Positions 1 to 9,664 of a stretch of DNA of 64,000 bases are shown here, piece by piece (within the stretch, counting starts at the first letter, position 1; every line of letters begins with the position of its first letter). The translations under genes and the position numbers were made by a program. The notes below the pieces were generated by a model. That model saw nothing but the letters and a program-made list of their open reading frames with translations, was not told where the DNA came from and did not search any database. Source of the DNA: Flavobacterium sp. A45 (GTDB lineage Bacteria; Bacteroidota; Bacteroidia; Flavobacteriales; Flavobacteriaceae); assembly GCF_002001005.1 (NCBI RefSeq), contig NZ_MUNX01000075.1:1-64000 (forward strand), in the 5' to 3' direction.

Positions 1-80
1 TTTTGGCAAAATAATATCACAATACTCTACTTTTATCACCATCCATAAACCAAGATTATTTTATTATGAATTGAACAAAA

Positions 81-119
81 AAAATCACCTTAGAATGGTT
101 ACATTGCTAAGGTGATTTT
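81..119 (-). terminator. Rho-independent terminator of the glycan operon
   Basis: Two 13-base arms (81-93 and 107-119) form a perfect hairpin. On the minus strand it is followed by a run of T. It lies about 75 bases beyond the stop of the last gene (193) and fits the 3' end of the long minus-strand operon. Nothing else is recognisable in bases 1-192. Confidence 0.8.
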
Positions 120-192
120 ATATTCCAATGCCTTAAACTATACAATTCAAAAAAATCGAAAATTAGTACGTTTAATAAAATGAATACCAGTA

Positions 193-1563
193 TTATTTTA
201 AATTTTTTATTTTTATATTTTTGAAAAACACTTCATTCCCATGGTCTTGCAATAAAATATTCCCTTCGACTGCATTTCCAAAATTGGACCAAATCCCATA
301 TTTACTATAATTTACCAAAGCAGTCCACATTTGGGTTCCTCTTTCGTATTCCACAGTTTTTTTGTCATTCAAATAATGGGTTACTTTATTACCGTTTACT
401 ACAATTCTGGCCGTATTAAAATCCGATTTACGAAAAAATTTATCCGTCGGAGCAGAAATTAAGTCATAAAGAGAACCCAAAGTACGGTTTCCTTTAACTC
501 CTAGTTTAGCATCTGGATGTAGTTTATCGTCCAAAATTTGAAATTCACAACCAATAGAAGAACCTTCTCCTTTATTTAATTCAGTATCTACAAAATACTT
601 AATTCCACTATTGGCACCATCGGTAATTTTAAAATCAACGGTTAGTTCGAAGTTTTTATATTTATTGATGGTCACAATGTCTCCTCCGTTTGCGGATTCA
701 GCACCATTAGCATTCAATACTTTCAATACTCCATTATCAATTGCCCATCCACCTGTGGGAAATGTTGTCGCTTTAGCCGCTCGCCAACCGTTAGTAGTTT
801 TTCCGTCCCACAATAATTCCCAGCCTTCTTTTTGTTCAGCTTTCGAAATCGTATTGTCATTGCAATTAACCTGATAAACTGATTCATTATCCGGAGTACG
901 AACAGCATCGAGCTCTGTGGTGCATATCTTTATGTTTCTCCACTGAACCGTTTTTCCATCTTCTTCCGGTTTGTATATTTCGTGCACTTGCAAAGCAATA
1001 AAACCTGTGGAAGCTTCTGGTAGATCATCTACTATACTGGCGCAAGGAATCCCGTTCAACCATGTTCTTACGATTGACCCAATCGCTTCAATACGAATGT
1101 GATTCCAAGCTGATGCTTTATAAGCCGACTTGGCAGCAGGATTTTTTTCCATTGTGTAAATCCATCCACGACGTGCTTCATCATAAATACCTCCGCTCCA
1201 AGCTCTGGAAGAGGGATCAATCTCAAATTGATACCCATGCACTCTTCCGTTTTTATATTCCTTTTTGGACTGACTGCGAAACTGAATTCCAGAATTTAAT
1301 CCATCCTCTACTTTATATTCCAATTCCAAAATAAAATTGGCATACTTTTTATCAGTTACCAAAAAAGTATTTGGAGTTCCAGATTTAGATGTACCAATAA
1401 TTACACCTTCTTTTACTAAATAGTCTGCCTTACCGGCAATCTTTGTCCAACCTTTTAAATCTTTTCCGTTGAAAATCATTTCCCATTTCTCTTGTGAATA
1501 AGCGGGAGACGCAATAAAAGATAACAACAACAGAACAATAATGATTCTTTTATAAATATTCAT
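193..1563 (-). CDS. Secreted protein with two DUF1080 domains (3-keto-glycoside hydrolase family)
   Basis: The protein has a signal peptide ending near AYSQEKW and two concanavalin-like DUF1080 domains at about residues 27-225 and 245-455. Both carry the family phrases (I/L)FNGKDLKGW or [11 protein letters not shown] and NSGI(Q/K). DUF1080 proteins of Bacteroides are reported to hydrolyse 3-keto-disaccharides in the periplasm. A second domain in tandem is seen in some members and may bind ligand rather than catalyse. The in-frame codon two positions upstream is GTG, and the ATG at 1563 is taken as the start. It is the last gene of the operon, 53 bases after the GH3 gene. The fold and family are clear; the activity is inferred from the family. 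Confidence 0.85.
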   Translation of the reverse strand: MNIYKRIIIVLLLLSFIASPAYSQEKWEMIFNGKDLKGWTKIAGKADYLVKEGVIIGTSKSGTPNTFLVTDKKYANFILELEYKVEDGLNSGIQFRSQSKKEYKNGRVHGYQFEIDPSSRAWSGGIYDEARRGWIYTMEKNPAAKSAYKASAWNHIRIEAIGSIVRTWLNGIPCASIVDDLPEASTGFIALQVHEIYKPEEDGKTVQWRNIKICTTELDAVRTPDNESVYQVNCNDNTISKAEQKEGWELLWDGKTTNGWRAAKATTFPTGGWAIDNGVLKVLNANGAESANGGDIVTINKYKNFELTVDFKITDGANSGIKYFVDTELNKGEGSSIGCEFQILDDKLHPDAKLGVKGNRTLGSLYDLISAPTDKFFRKSDFNTARIVVNGNKVTHYLNDKKTVEYERGTQMWTALVNYSKYGIWSNFGNAVEGNILLQDHGNEVFFKNIKIKNLK

Positions 1564-1621
1564 TTTCACATTTATTTTAAATTAATTTATTCTTTATAAT
1601 TATCGAATTGTAAAAGAGACA

Positions 1622-3820
1622 TTAATTGATTAATTCAAACTTGACACGTTGATGGTTAATTGTCAAATAAAAATCCCCATTTTCAAGACGTTTCATACCA
1701 TTTGAGTCTGGAAAACTTAAATCACGCTCAGGATCAATTTCAAATTTAAACACTTTTTTCTCACCTGCTTTCAATTCTGATTTTTCAAAATATTTCAATT
1801 CTTTCATCGGTCTTGAAATAGAGGCCACAGGATCCGAAACATACCAAAATACGGTTTCCTTTCCTGTTCGATTTCCCGTATTGGTTACTTCAACCTGGGC
1901 TATCAATTTTGATTTTTTGCTTAATTTATCCGAAGATAATTTTACGTTTCCATAAGAAAAAGAAGTATAACTCAACCCATGGCCGAACCAATATTTTGGC
2001 TCATTTGAAATATCTTGGTACCCACCAATTTTTGGTCTCGCCGATTGACGCATATTGTAATAAATGGGTATTTGTCCTGTTACTAACGGAAAAGTAATTG
2101 CTAATTTCCCTGAAGGGTTCAAACGTCCTGATATTATCCCCGCCAATGGTGTTCCCCCTGCAATTCCAGGCTGCCAGATTTCGACAATCGCATCTGATAG
2201 CGATTCCATATCTCCAAGTTCAATTGGTCTTCCATTAGACAAAACAAGAATTATTTTTTTACCTGTTTTTTTCAGTTCAGCCAACAATCGGTGTTGAATG
2301 GCGGGCAACCCAATAGTGGATCGCGAGGCATTCTCACCGCTCCATTTTTTCATTTCTCCCAAACACACAATAACCACATCAGATTTTTGTGCCGTTTGTA
2401 CTGCTTCTCCAAAACCGCTTTCATCAGTGCCTTCAAATCCACAACCTTTAGCATAATTCAAAGTTGTTTTACCCGAAAATTCTTTTTCAAAACCTTCCAT
2501 TATAGTCTCAACAACACTTGCAATTCCTTGTCCTTCCCAAGACCCCATCATGTTAACACTATCTTTTACCATTGGCCCAATAAGGGCTATTTGCCTAATA
2601 TCGTTGGACAAAGGCAATACTTGATTGTTGTTTTTAAGCAATACCATCGATTCTTCTGCCAACTGCTGTGCAACGGCCATACTCTCCGGTTGATAATAGC
2701 GTTCCTTTTCCGGTAACTCCTGAACATATGGATTATCAAACAAACCCAATTTAAATTTCAATCGCAATATCCTTCTAACTGCATCGTCAATTTTCTCAAC
2801 TGGAATTTTTTTCTCCTTAACCAATTGTGGCAAAAAATCCACATAAACATTGTCCACCATATCCATTTCGACCCCCGCCAAAAATGATTTTAGTCCTGCT
2901 TCTTTTCTGTCTTTTGCTAAACCTTGGGCAATCAAATTTTCAACAGAACCCCAATCAGAAACTACGAAACCATCGTGTTTCCATCGTTCCTTTAAAACTT
3001 CGGTAAGTGTGTAATGATTTGCAGATGCCGGAACTCCGCTCATATCATTAAAACCGCTCATTAATGTTGCCGCTCCTGCTTTGACCCCTGCCTGAAAAGG
3101 AGGCATAAAAGTTTCCCAAAGTGTTTGTGGTGACACATCGCTGGAATGATAATCACGTCCTCCTTCGGACAAACTATATCCTACGTAATGTTTTAAACAA
3201 GCAGCAATCGAAAATGGATCCGATAATTTCTTCCCTTGATATCCCTTTACCGAAGCAACACAAAAAACAGCATTAGCATAGCTGTCTTCTCCATACCCCT
3301 CGGCAACTCTACCCCAACGCGGGTCACGCGCTACGTCTACCATAGGTGAGAAAGTCCAATCTACACCTGACAATCTGGACTCCTTTGCGGCAACGGCACA
3401 GGCTTTGGTAACCAAATCCGTGTTCCAGGAGCAGGCTTGTGCCAATGGAATTGGGTAAACGGTTCGATACCCATGAATTACGTCAAAACCCATCAAAATT
3501 GGAATTCCCAAACGAGATTCTTCCATTGCTTTTCGCATAATTTGGTTGCGATACACTGGATTAATACTGCGATAAATCAGTGAACCTATTTCAGCACGAA
3601 CCCCTTTTTGAATAGACTCTATATTGTTTTCATTAGCATTCTTTCCATAAGTCCATTGATTGGTCTGAAGCATTTTTTCCTCCAATGTCATTCTTTTAAG
3701 CAAATCATCAATTCGCTTCTCAATGGGAACATTTTTATCCTTGTAAATTGGTATTGTTTTTTGTGCAAAAAGAATCATTGGTCCAAAAAAAACGAACAAT
3801 CCTGTTATTAACTTATTCAT
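1622..3820 (-). CDS. bglX: GH3 beta-glucosidase, BglX type
   Basis: This is a secreted glycoside hydrolase family 3 enzyme of 732 aa, the usual length for BglX. After an N-terminal signal (about 20 residues) come the (alpha/beta)8 domain, the second alpha/beta sandwich and a C-terminal fibronectin-III-like domain. The nucleophile motif VVSDWGS lies near residue 288, and KHYVGY and the GRPIELG region are also visible. It should release non-reducing terminal beta-glucose (or a related sugar) from oligosaccharides in the periplasm. It is one of three GH3 genes in this operon. Divergence among the three suggests different linkages rather than redundancy. The family is certain; the exact substrate is not. 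Confidence 0.9.
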   Translation of the reverse strand: MNKLITGLFVFFGPMILFAQKTIPIYKDKNVPIEKRIDDLLKRMTLEEKMLQTNQWTYGKNANENNIESIQKGVRAEIGSLIYRSINPVYRNQIMRKAMEESRLGIPILMGFDVIHGYRTVYPIPLAQACSWNTDLVTKACAVAAKESRLSGVDWTFSPMVDVARDPRWGRVAEGYGEDSYANAVFCVASVKGYQGKKLSDPFSIAACLKHYVGYSLSEGGRDYHSSDVSPQTLWETFMPPFQAGVKAGAATLMSGFNDMSGVPASANHYTLTEVLKERWKHDGFVVSDWGSVENLIAQGLAKDRKEAGLKSFLAGVEMDMVDNVYVDFLPQLVKEKKIPVEKIDDAVRRILRLKFKLGLFDNPYVQELPEKERYYQPESMAVAQQLAEESMVLLKNNNQVLPLSNDIRQIALIGPMVKDSVNMMGSWEGQGIASVVETIMEGFEKEFSGKTTLNYAKGCGFEGTDESGFGEAVQTAQKSDVVIVCLGEMKKWSGENASRSTIGLPAIQHRLLAELKKTGKKIILVLSNGRPIELGDMESLSDAIVEIWQPGIAGGTPLAGIISGRLNPSGKLAITFPLVTGQIPIYYNMRQSARPKIGGYQDISNEPKYWFGHGLSYTSFSYGNVKLSSDKLSKKSKLIAQVEVTNTGNRTGKETVFWYVSDPVASISRPMKELKYFEKSELKAGEKKVFKFEIDPERDLSFPDSNGMKRLENGDFYLTINHQRVKFELIN

Positions 3821-3882
3821 ATTTTAAAATTTATTTAGCCACAATATCATTAGGTTAAATACCCTGGTAACATCATCATTTT

Positions 3883-5244
3883 TTATTCTATTAATTTAAA
3901 ATCCAAGTAATCATAATTCATATTTCCATTGAAAACGGTCTTTAGGGTCAGAATGTGTTTTCCTTTTTTTAATGTAAAAACTGCCAGTGAATCTAGACGG
4001 TTCCAATGATGCCATTGTCTCCATGCTATAGTTTCTTTCTCATTTCTGGTAGAGGGTATAACTAATTCGGTTACCAGCTCTTTCCCATCTAATAACAAGG
4101 AGATTCCTCCTTCTCCACTGGCAGTATACATCAAACCAAGAGTATAAGTTCCTGTTTTATTAACTTCTATGATATAATTAATCCATTCACCAGGAATCAT
4201 CCATCCTGCATATAACTCGCCTAAAATGGGTTCTACCAAATTATAAGGATTGTTGTCAATATCCCTGGATTTGGTATATGAGATATCGACTCCTTCTTTC
4301 ATCCTAAATTCATTCAAAAAGGTACCGTCTGCTGGATTCAGATTTCCACTTCCGCTATTAATGTTATCACTGTCATGATACGCAATTCCCTGCCCTCCCA
4401 AATCATACCATTCGCATTGCACTTTGCCCGGTATTTGCTGAACCTGATTATTCCACGGTTTTCCTGAATAGTTTTTGAAAAAATCTTTATCACTAGTTAA
4501 GGCCGTTGCTGAAAAAACCACTCTAAAACCAACACTATTACTGAAATGTACAGGTGTATTTCCATAATGCGCAGCAATCTGTGAAGGCTGTTCACCAGCA
4601 AACCAACTACCACCCATATGAACACAAAAATCATCAGCTGTTTTCAATGTATCATTTCTGCACCATTCCCAAACATTGCCACTCATATCATAGATACCTA
4701 ATGCATTGGGTTTCTTTTTTCCCACTTGATGAGAATGATTACCGCTATTTCCTTTATACCACCCCACTTTTTCCAATTCATTGGCACCGGCATAGATAAA
4801 ATCTTTGTTTTTAATTCCTCCTTTTGAGGCATAAATCCATTCCTTTTCAGAAGGCAATTCGCCTCCCACCCATTTGCAAAATTGGGCTGCCCCATAATAA
4901 TTAACCATAACCATAGGGTAATTATCATAACCCATTTTAGGATGCCATTTCCCATTTATGAATTCCAATTGTAAATCTTTGGAAGCAACATTAATTAATG
5001 AGATATTCTTAAACACACCATCAGCTTTTACGGCTGCACCATTCAAAAAAAAGGCATATTGTACATTGGTAATTTCATATTTTGTGATTTCAAAACTGGC
5101 AATGGAAACCTGCTTTTTATTGTAAATCATTGTTCCTCCATTTACCCAAACTTTCTGTAGAGGCAAAGCATTTAGATTTGAATGCCAAAACAACAGCATA
5201 ACAAGCAGAAAAAAAAGCGTTTTTTTATTAGCATATAAATTCAT
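3883..5244 (-). CDS. Secreted formylglycine-generating-enzyme-fold protein with CBM6-like domain
   Basis: The N-terminal half has the FGE-sulfatase/SUMF1 fold: FEITKYEITNVQYAFF, then SEKEWIYASKGG, MSGNVWEWC, and GGSWFAG followed by SVGFRVV. The C-terminal ~150 residues look like a CBM6/CBM35 beta-sandwich (GGQGIAYHDSDNINSG, GEWINYIIEV, GTYTLGLMYTASGEGG). No sulfatase gene is seen in the window, so a glycan-binding or structural role is more likely than sulfatase maturation. The ATG at 5244 is chosen because it begins a good signal peptide (NKKTLFFLLVMLLFW). The frame stays open upstream to 5418 and there encodes a second, different signal-peptide-like stretch (separate entry). It lies in the operon between the TolB-like and GH3 genes. 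Confidence 0.75.
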   Translation of the reverse strand: MNLYANKKTLFFLLVMLLFWHSNLNALPLQKVWVNGGTMIYNKKQVSIASFEITKYEITNVQYAFFLNGAAVKADGVFKNISLINVASKDLQLEFINGKWHPKMGYDNYPMVMVNYYGAAQFCKWVGGELPSEKEWIYASKGGIKNKDFIYAGANELEKVGWYKGNSGNHSHQVGKKKPNALGIYDMSGNVWEWCRNDTLKTADDFCVHMGGSWFAGEQPSQIAAHYGNTPVHFSNSVGFRVVFSATALTSDKDFFKNYSGKPWNNQVQQIPGKVQCEWYDLGGQGIAYHDSDNINSGSGNLNPADGTFLNEFRMKEGVDISYTKSRDIDNNPYNLVEPILGELYAGWMIPGEWINYIIEVNKTGTYTLGLMYTASGEGGISLLLDGKELVTELVIPSTRNEKETIAWRQWHHWNRLDSLAVFTLKKGKHILTLKTVFNGNMNYDYLDFKLIE

Positions 5245-5409
5245 TTTTAATATTATAAAATAGTTTCTGACTCTCAACCATACATTATTTTTTTCACACC
5301 CCGTTTTTACACTTATAATCAATACTTTTTCTGGGAAAAGTGCTTCAGTCTTTGTGCTTATGCTAAAAGTGATTACTAAAAATAATCCTAGAACACTTAA
5401 TTTTTTCAT
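5245..5409 (-). other. In-frame leader resembling the orphaned 5' end of another secreted gene
   Basis: The frame of the FGE-fold gene runs upstream without a stop. From an ATG at 5409 it encodes a typical signal peptide (MKKLSVLGLFLVITFSIST) followed by about 37 residues of low-complexity, non-conserved-looking sequence, before the real signal peptide at 5244. Two consecutive export signals make no sense in one protein. The stretch may therefore be the remnant 5' end of a lost gene, or a leader read by chance. It fills part of the gap after the TolB-like gene. Confidence 0.35.
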
Positions 5410-5445
5410 GATAATCAAAAGTAAATTTATGGAATGAAATTAATT

Positions 5446-7005
5446 TTAATAACATTTCGTGAAATACTCCGTCAAGTCAGTATTGGTGATGAAAGCAATT
5501 TTTTTGCTGTCAGGTGACCAGCTAGGAACATTGATTGTGCCTTGTCCTCCATATAAATGAGCCAATATCTTAACTTCACGAGTTTCAAGATTCATCAAGC
5601 GAAGCGAAACATGCTTGTAGAAAGGATGGTCTCCTGGCAAAACATCATCACCAAAAGCAATGTAAACCAACATTTTTCCATTTGGTGATACATGAGGAAA
5701 CCAGTTGTTCCACTCATCCTTAGTGATTCTTTCCGGACTGCTTCCATCAGGTTTCATGCGCCAAACCTGCATTTTTCCTGAGCGAACGGAATTGAAATAG
5801 ATAAATTTGCCATCTGGAGAATATTCTGATCCATCATCTAAGCCCGGGGAATCGGTCAAACGGGTTTCTACTTTAGTTTTTATGTTGATGGAATAGATTT
5901 CGAAATTATCTTTTTCTTCACGGCCACCAGTAAAAATCATATTTTTTCCGTCAGGCGAAAATCCATGAAGGTAAGACGGTGCTTTTTCGGTGATAAGTAT
6001 TGGTGTTCCTCCTTTTGTAGGAACAATAAAAACTTGGGATTGTCTGTCTTTATTTTCGCTGGCGTTGCTAAGTCCCAACATTTTCCCATCAAAGGAAAGT
6101 ACGTGGTCGTTGTTGTTTTTGATGGCGAATTTCGTGTCAAGAACAGTTGGCTGTCCTGTTTTTAAATCAAAATTATAGATTTTCCCTTCACTGTTATAGA
6201 TTAACGTCTTTCCGTCCTTTGTCCAGTTTGGTGCTTGAATAGAATTGGGTGCTGTAAAAATTATTTTACGGTTTCCACTGGCAATATCCATAATTTCAAG
6301 ATTGCTTCCAATGTAATCTTTATAAGGCTTAAAATCTGCTTTGGCAGGAATTGTGATACGAACATTTTTAATTACAGCTGTTTGTAAATCGGTATTATCA
6401 TGCGAACAAATAAACATTCCAACTAATGCGTCGTCGTTTATAACTTTATCACTATCCACCCATTCGATAGTTTTAAATTCTTCGCCTTTAATTGCTGCCG
6501 AAAAGATATAACGATTTCCTCTACGTTCTAATTGAATGATAGTATTATTTTCTAAATTTTTCATTTTTAATTCCATCGTATTCGCACCTTTTGCTAATCG
6601 ATATTGAATAGAAGTCAATCCATCATTATGAACAGTTCCGTTTACATGTGGAGCATTGAATGTTGTATCATTTCGTACCATCCAGCCCACTTTGCGATGT
6701 GCTATCTTAACTGGAGAAGTGAATTTAAATTCAAACTGTAAGATAAAATCACCTTTCATTTTTTTGTACAAAAACTGAAAAGCATCTTTTCCAAACCACA
6801 TATTGTCTCCAGAACCTGACATAGTATATTCTTGCTTATCAGAATCATAAATCGACGAGCCTTTTATAAGACACGTTCCAATGTCTTCGCTTTTGTCAAA
6901 AATTCCAAGAGTGTTTTTTTGAGAAAAAACAGTGTTGGAAACTGCAAAAACAACAAGAAAAGAGACAAATTGAAAGATGAAATTTTTAGACAGAATTTGT
7001 TTCAT
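5446..7005 (-). CDS. Secreted TolB/PD40 beta-propeller protein with N-terminal DUF1349-like sandwich
   Basis: After the signal peptide (start at the ATG at 7005, before KQILSKNFIFQF) there is a concanavalin-like domain at about residues 30-220. It is followed by a WD40-like PD40 propeller with repeated phrases such as SPDGK: APNWTKDGKTLIY, SPDGKNMIFTGG, YSPDGKFIYFNS, SPNGKMLVYIAF, WSPDSKKIAFIT. Such proteins in glycan loci are presumed periplasmic or surface binding proteins; no catalytic motif is seen. An upstream in-frame start at 7047 would put 14 charged residues before the signal peptide and is rejected. Its position between the GH50-like and FGE-fold genes makes it part of the operon. 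Confidence 0.75.
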   Translation of the reverse strand: MKQILSKNFIFQFVSFLVVFAVSNTVFSQKNTLGIFDKSEDIGTCLIKGSSIYDSDKQEYTMSGSGDNMWFGKDAFQFLYKKMKGDFILQFEFKFTSPVKIAHRKVGWMVRNDTTFNAPHVNGTVHNDGLTSIQYRLAKGANTMELKMKNLENNTIIQLERRGNRYIFSAAIKGEEFKTIEWVDSDKVINDDALVGMFICSHDNTDLQTAVIKNVRITIPAKADFKPYKDYIGSNLEIMDIASGNRKIIFTAPNSIQAPNWTKDGKTLIYNSEGKIYNFDLKTGQPTVLDTKFAIKNNNDHVLSFDGKMLGLSNASENKDRQSQVFIVPTKGGTPILITEKAPSYLHGFSPDGKNMIFTGGREEKDNFEIYSINIKTKVETRLTDSPGLDDGSEYSPDGKFIYFNSVRSGKMQVWRMKPDGSSPERITKDEWNNWFPHVSPNGKMLVYIAFGDDVLPGDHPFYKHVSLRLMNLETREVKILAHLYGGQGTINVPSWSPDSKKIAFITNTDLTEYFTKCY

Positions 7006-7076
7006 TTTGGTAGTTTTAGTTTTAAATAAATTTTGAAATACTGTCAAGACAGTTGTATACTTTTTTTTAAACCAGA

Positions 7077-8474
7077 TTATTTATCAAAATAGTCGATCAA
7101 ATTATATACCTTAAAATTAAGATCCATCATCTGTTCCGCCAATGGAGTATATGGCTCATAATCAATTTTCATAATTCCCTTGTTTCCATCAATATTTGAG
7201 GGTTCACCTGGCATAGAAGGATCATTATCCATGTATTTAAACCAATGCCATCCCACACAATATTTTGACTCTAGCAAGGCTAAAGTATAATTTTGATATT
7301 CATATCCTCTTTCCAATTGTGTTCTAACAATCCAACCCGCTCCAGAGGTATTTGCTAAACCAGAGTCTTCTCCTTTGGTATAAAACTCGGTAACCATAAA
7401 GGGCTTATTCAAATTAGTTCCCCAAGTAGTCATAAAAGCACTGTTAGGTGTCCACTCTCTGTAATAATTTATGGCCAGAATATCGACATAAGGACCTATT
7501 GCTTTCATAAAATAATCATTGGCACGAGCATCTTCTTTATCTACTCTAGGTCCTAAATTCATATGGTTAGGGTCATATTTCTTTAAAGCTTTATGTACAA
7601 TAGAGAAATATGTTTTTCCAACATGTCCCAGAAACTTTCTTTGTACATCAATGTTCGCTGCATCTGTTTCTGTAAAATTATTATCTGCTAACCATTGCTT
7701 TGCTGCCAAATAATTTTCGTTTTTAGGGTCAAGCTGCCCTAAACCTAAATAACCAGTCAAATTAACGTCTTTAAAAGGCAATTCATTATCTGTAAAATAG
7801 CCGAAAAGATTTTTATCGTTTTTGTTTGCTGCCAAGGCTTTCGCTTTAGTTTCACAATATTCGGCAAACCCTTTTTCAAAGACGAAAATACAATTATTAG
7901 GATACCCCATATGACCCGGTAATTGAACCGTACGGCCTCTTCCATAACCGCTCATCCAATTTAGCATAATAGTATATGCCATAGGACTGTTTTTTTGTCT
8001 AGGATTTGAAATAATGGCATCATTTACCGACCATGAACCAGCTCCGTAAAAACCAATACTGTTTAAATATTCCATAGTTTTAGTCATCCAAGTAGTATCG
8101 TTGTTCTCAAACTTTGAAGCTAAAGCATCCTTTGAAACAGTTCCATTTCCCTTTTGAATATTATTTACTGCTCTACAAATATTTAGGTATCCTTCGGGAT
8201 CTACAACCCACCATCGTCCATCGATAAACTCTGTTCTAAAAAAACCTGTTGCCTTTGTTTTTTTATCTAATCTGCTGCCATAAATATTGGTCGCGATTAC
8301 TTTATCCACTTTAAAATTGGGTAATTGGCTTACTGTTCTAGTTTCATAGGCGATATAAGGTGAAGTAGGTTTCTTTTTTGCTTCAACTTTAAAATAATTG
8401 TTTTGTGCTTCAGCTAAGTAAGGCAGCAAAATGATTGAAAGTGTGATATAAAAATATCTAAATCGTGTATTCAT
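7077..8474 (-). CDS. Secreted clan GH-A glycoside hydrolase, GH50/agarase-like
   Basis: A signal peptide (ending LAEAQ) precedes a TIM-barrel enzyme. The entry phrase GRWWVVDPEGY is the hallmark seen in GH50 and related agarase-annotated proteins. A candidate acid/base Glu lies in YFTDNELPF and a candidate nucleophile Glu in KPFMVTEFYTKGE. The length (about 465 aa) is shorter than classical GH50 agarases, which carry an extra N-terminal domain. Relatives in glycan loci from non-marine Bacteroidota are often annotated 'agarase' without evidence for agar. Next to GH3 and GH5 genes, a beta-glucan or other beta-linked polymer is as likely. The start at 8474 is preferred because it begins the signal peptide. 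The clan is fairly sure; family and substrate are not. Confidence 0.65.
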   Translation of the reverse strand: MNTRFRYFYITLSIILLPYLAEAQNNYFKVEAKKKPTSPYIAYETRTVSQLPNFKVDKVIATNIYGSRLDKKTKATGFFRTEFIDGRWWVVDPEGYLNICRAVNNIQKGNGTVSKDALASKFENNDTTWMTKTMEYLNSIGFYGAGSWSVNDAIISNPRQKNSPMAYTIMLNWMSGYGRGRTVQLPGHMGYPNNCIFVFEKGFAEYCETKAKALAANKNDKNLFGYFTDNELPFKDVNLTGYLGLGQLDPKNENYLAAKQWLADNNFTETDAANIDVQRKFLGHVGKTYFSIVHKALKKYDPNHMNLGPRVDKEDARANDYFMKAIGPYVDILAINYYREWTPNSAFMTTWGTNLNKPFMVTEFYTKGEDSGLANTSGAGWIVRTQLERGYEYQNYTLALLESKYCVGWHWFKYMDNDPSMPGEPSNIDGNKGIMKIDYEPYTPLAEQMMDLNFKVYNLIDYFDK

Positions 8475-8643
8475 AATGGTTATTTTTGTTAAAATTATTT
8501 CTAAAAAGCATTTCAAAATATCTTAAAATGCCTGTCTAATTTGTAAGTTTATTTATTCTATCAAGACTCTTCTTTTGTTATTTTCTTAAACATCTCTTAT
8601 TACAATTAATTAACAAATAAGAAATTCAACTAAAACATTGCGG

Positions 8644-9642
8644 TTAAAGCGATAGAAATCCTGCCTTGACAATTAGTTTCTGTCCTTCCTTTGACAAAAG
8701 GAAATCACAAAATTTCTTAGTATCTCCTTGTGGATTATTATTTGTAATGGCATTCAATGTTCGATGAATAAAATAAGTTCCATTCGCAATTGTTTCTTTT
8801 GTAGCTTCTATTCCATCAAAAGAAACGCTTTTGACTGCTATATTTTTAGCTTTATAATTATTCAAAATCTGAAGTGGAAAATATGTAATTGCACCGGGAG
8901 TTTTAAGTAAAACAGCCAAAGCCATATCATCTGTTTCGGGAGCGGTAACCACGTTTTCATACCAGGCTTCTTTGTTTTTGTCACGATAGATGAGTCCTCC
9001 TTCAACTGGTTTGGATTCGAGTTTCATAAAATCACAAAAAAGCATAATTGAATCATACGATTTGCTTCTTCCAATTAATACAATAGGTAAATCAGGTCCT
9101 CCTAGCTCTTTCCAATTGACAATTGCTCCTGTCCAAATGGCTTGGATTTGTCCAAAAGTAAGATTTGTAACTGGCAAAGAAGGCGAAACAGCTATTGCTA
9201 ATCCGTCTAAACCTATGGGGGTTCCTACGAGATTGGGACATTTCAATTTTTCGTAATCTTTTATATTTCGTGTGGTAATGGCCACGGCAGCTTTATTGGA
9301 CATTACCAATTCAACCATATCACCTGTCGCACCTGTTGTTTGAGCAATTTCAAAACCTTTTCTTGAACTTTCGAAAGCAGGTTCAGCGAGTTTCATTAAC
9401 CCCTTTACGGTACTTGCAGCAGCCACTTTCAAGGTGTCATTCTCTCTGTCATTTTGCTTGTTAAGGAAAATACTTGCATCAATATTTTCTTTTACATTAT
9501 AAACAATAACATAAGATTTACTTTCATCTGTTTTTATCGTTTTAGCAACTGCTTCGAGCGAACAAAAATGAATTAAAAGCACTGTAGAAACTAACATTTT
9601 GTACAATGCAACAGGGTGATTATTATGGTTGATTTTCTTCAT
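8644..9642 (-). CDS. PstS-like phosphate-type periplasmic binding protein
   Basis: This is a secreted substrate-binding protein of the PBP-like/PstS superfamily. After the signal it shows LKVAAASTVKGLMKLAEPAF, AQTTGATGDMVELVMSNKAAVAITTR, then NLTFGQIQAIWTGAIVNWKELGG. The last phrase is a strong signature of phosphate-binding proteins (IFxGxIxxWxxxGG). No PstC, PstA or PstB transporter genes lie nearby. It sits inside the glycan operon, 22 bases upstream of nothing but sugar genes. It may bind phosphate or an anionic glycan product, or act as a sensor. The N-terminal ~70 residues before the binding fold are unusual for PstS. The fold is confident, the ligand unknown. Confidence 0.75.
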   Translation of the reverse strand: MKKINHNNHPVALYKMLVSTVLLIHFCSLEAVAKTIKTDESKSYVIVYNVKENIDASIFLNKQNDRENDTLKVAAASTVKGLMKLAEPAFESSRKGFEIAQTTGATGDMVELVMSNKAAVAITTRNIKDYEKLKCPNLVGTPIGLDGLAIAVSPSLPVTNLTFGQIQAIWTGAIVNWKELGGPDLPIVLIGRSKSYDSIMLFCDFMKLESKPVEGGLIYRDKNKEAWYENVVTAPETDDMALAVLLKTPGAITYFPLQILNNYKAKNIAVKSVSFDGIEATKETIANGTYFIHRTLNAITNNNPQGDTKKFCDFLLSKEGQKLIVKAGFLSL

Positions 9643-9664
9643 ACTTTTTTTTATTTTTCAAATT

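Noticed and set aside
2291-2716. 141-codon plus-strand frame
   Set aside because: Antisense shadow of the first GH3 gene, whose catalytic motifs lie on the other strand.
3883-5244. Sulfatase-maturation enzyme
   Set aside because: The fold is that of formylglycine-generating enzymes, but there is no sulfatase nearby and the protein carries a carbohydrate-binding domain. A binding role is preferred.
7077-8474. Agar degradation locus
   Set aside because: The agarase-like phrase alone is not enough. There is no GH16, GH86 or GH117 gene or sulfatase, and the other enzymes point to beta-glucosides.
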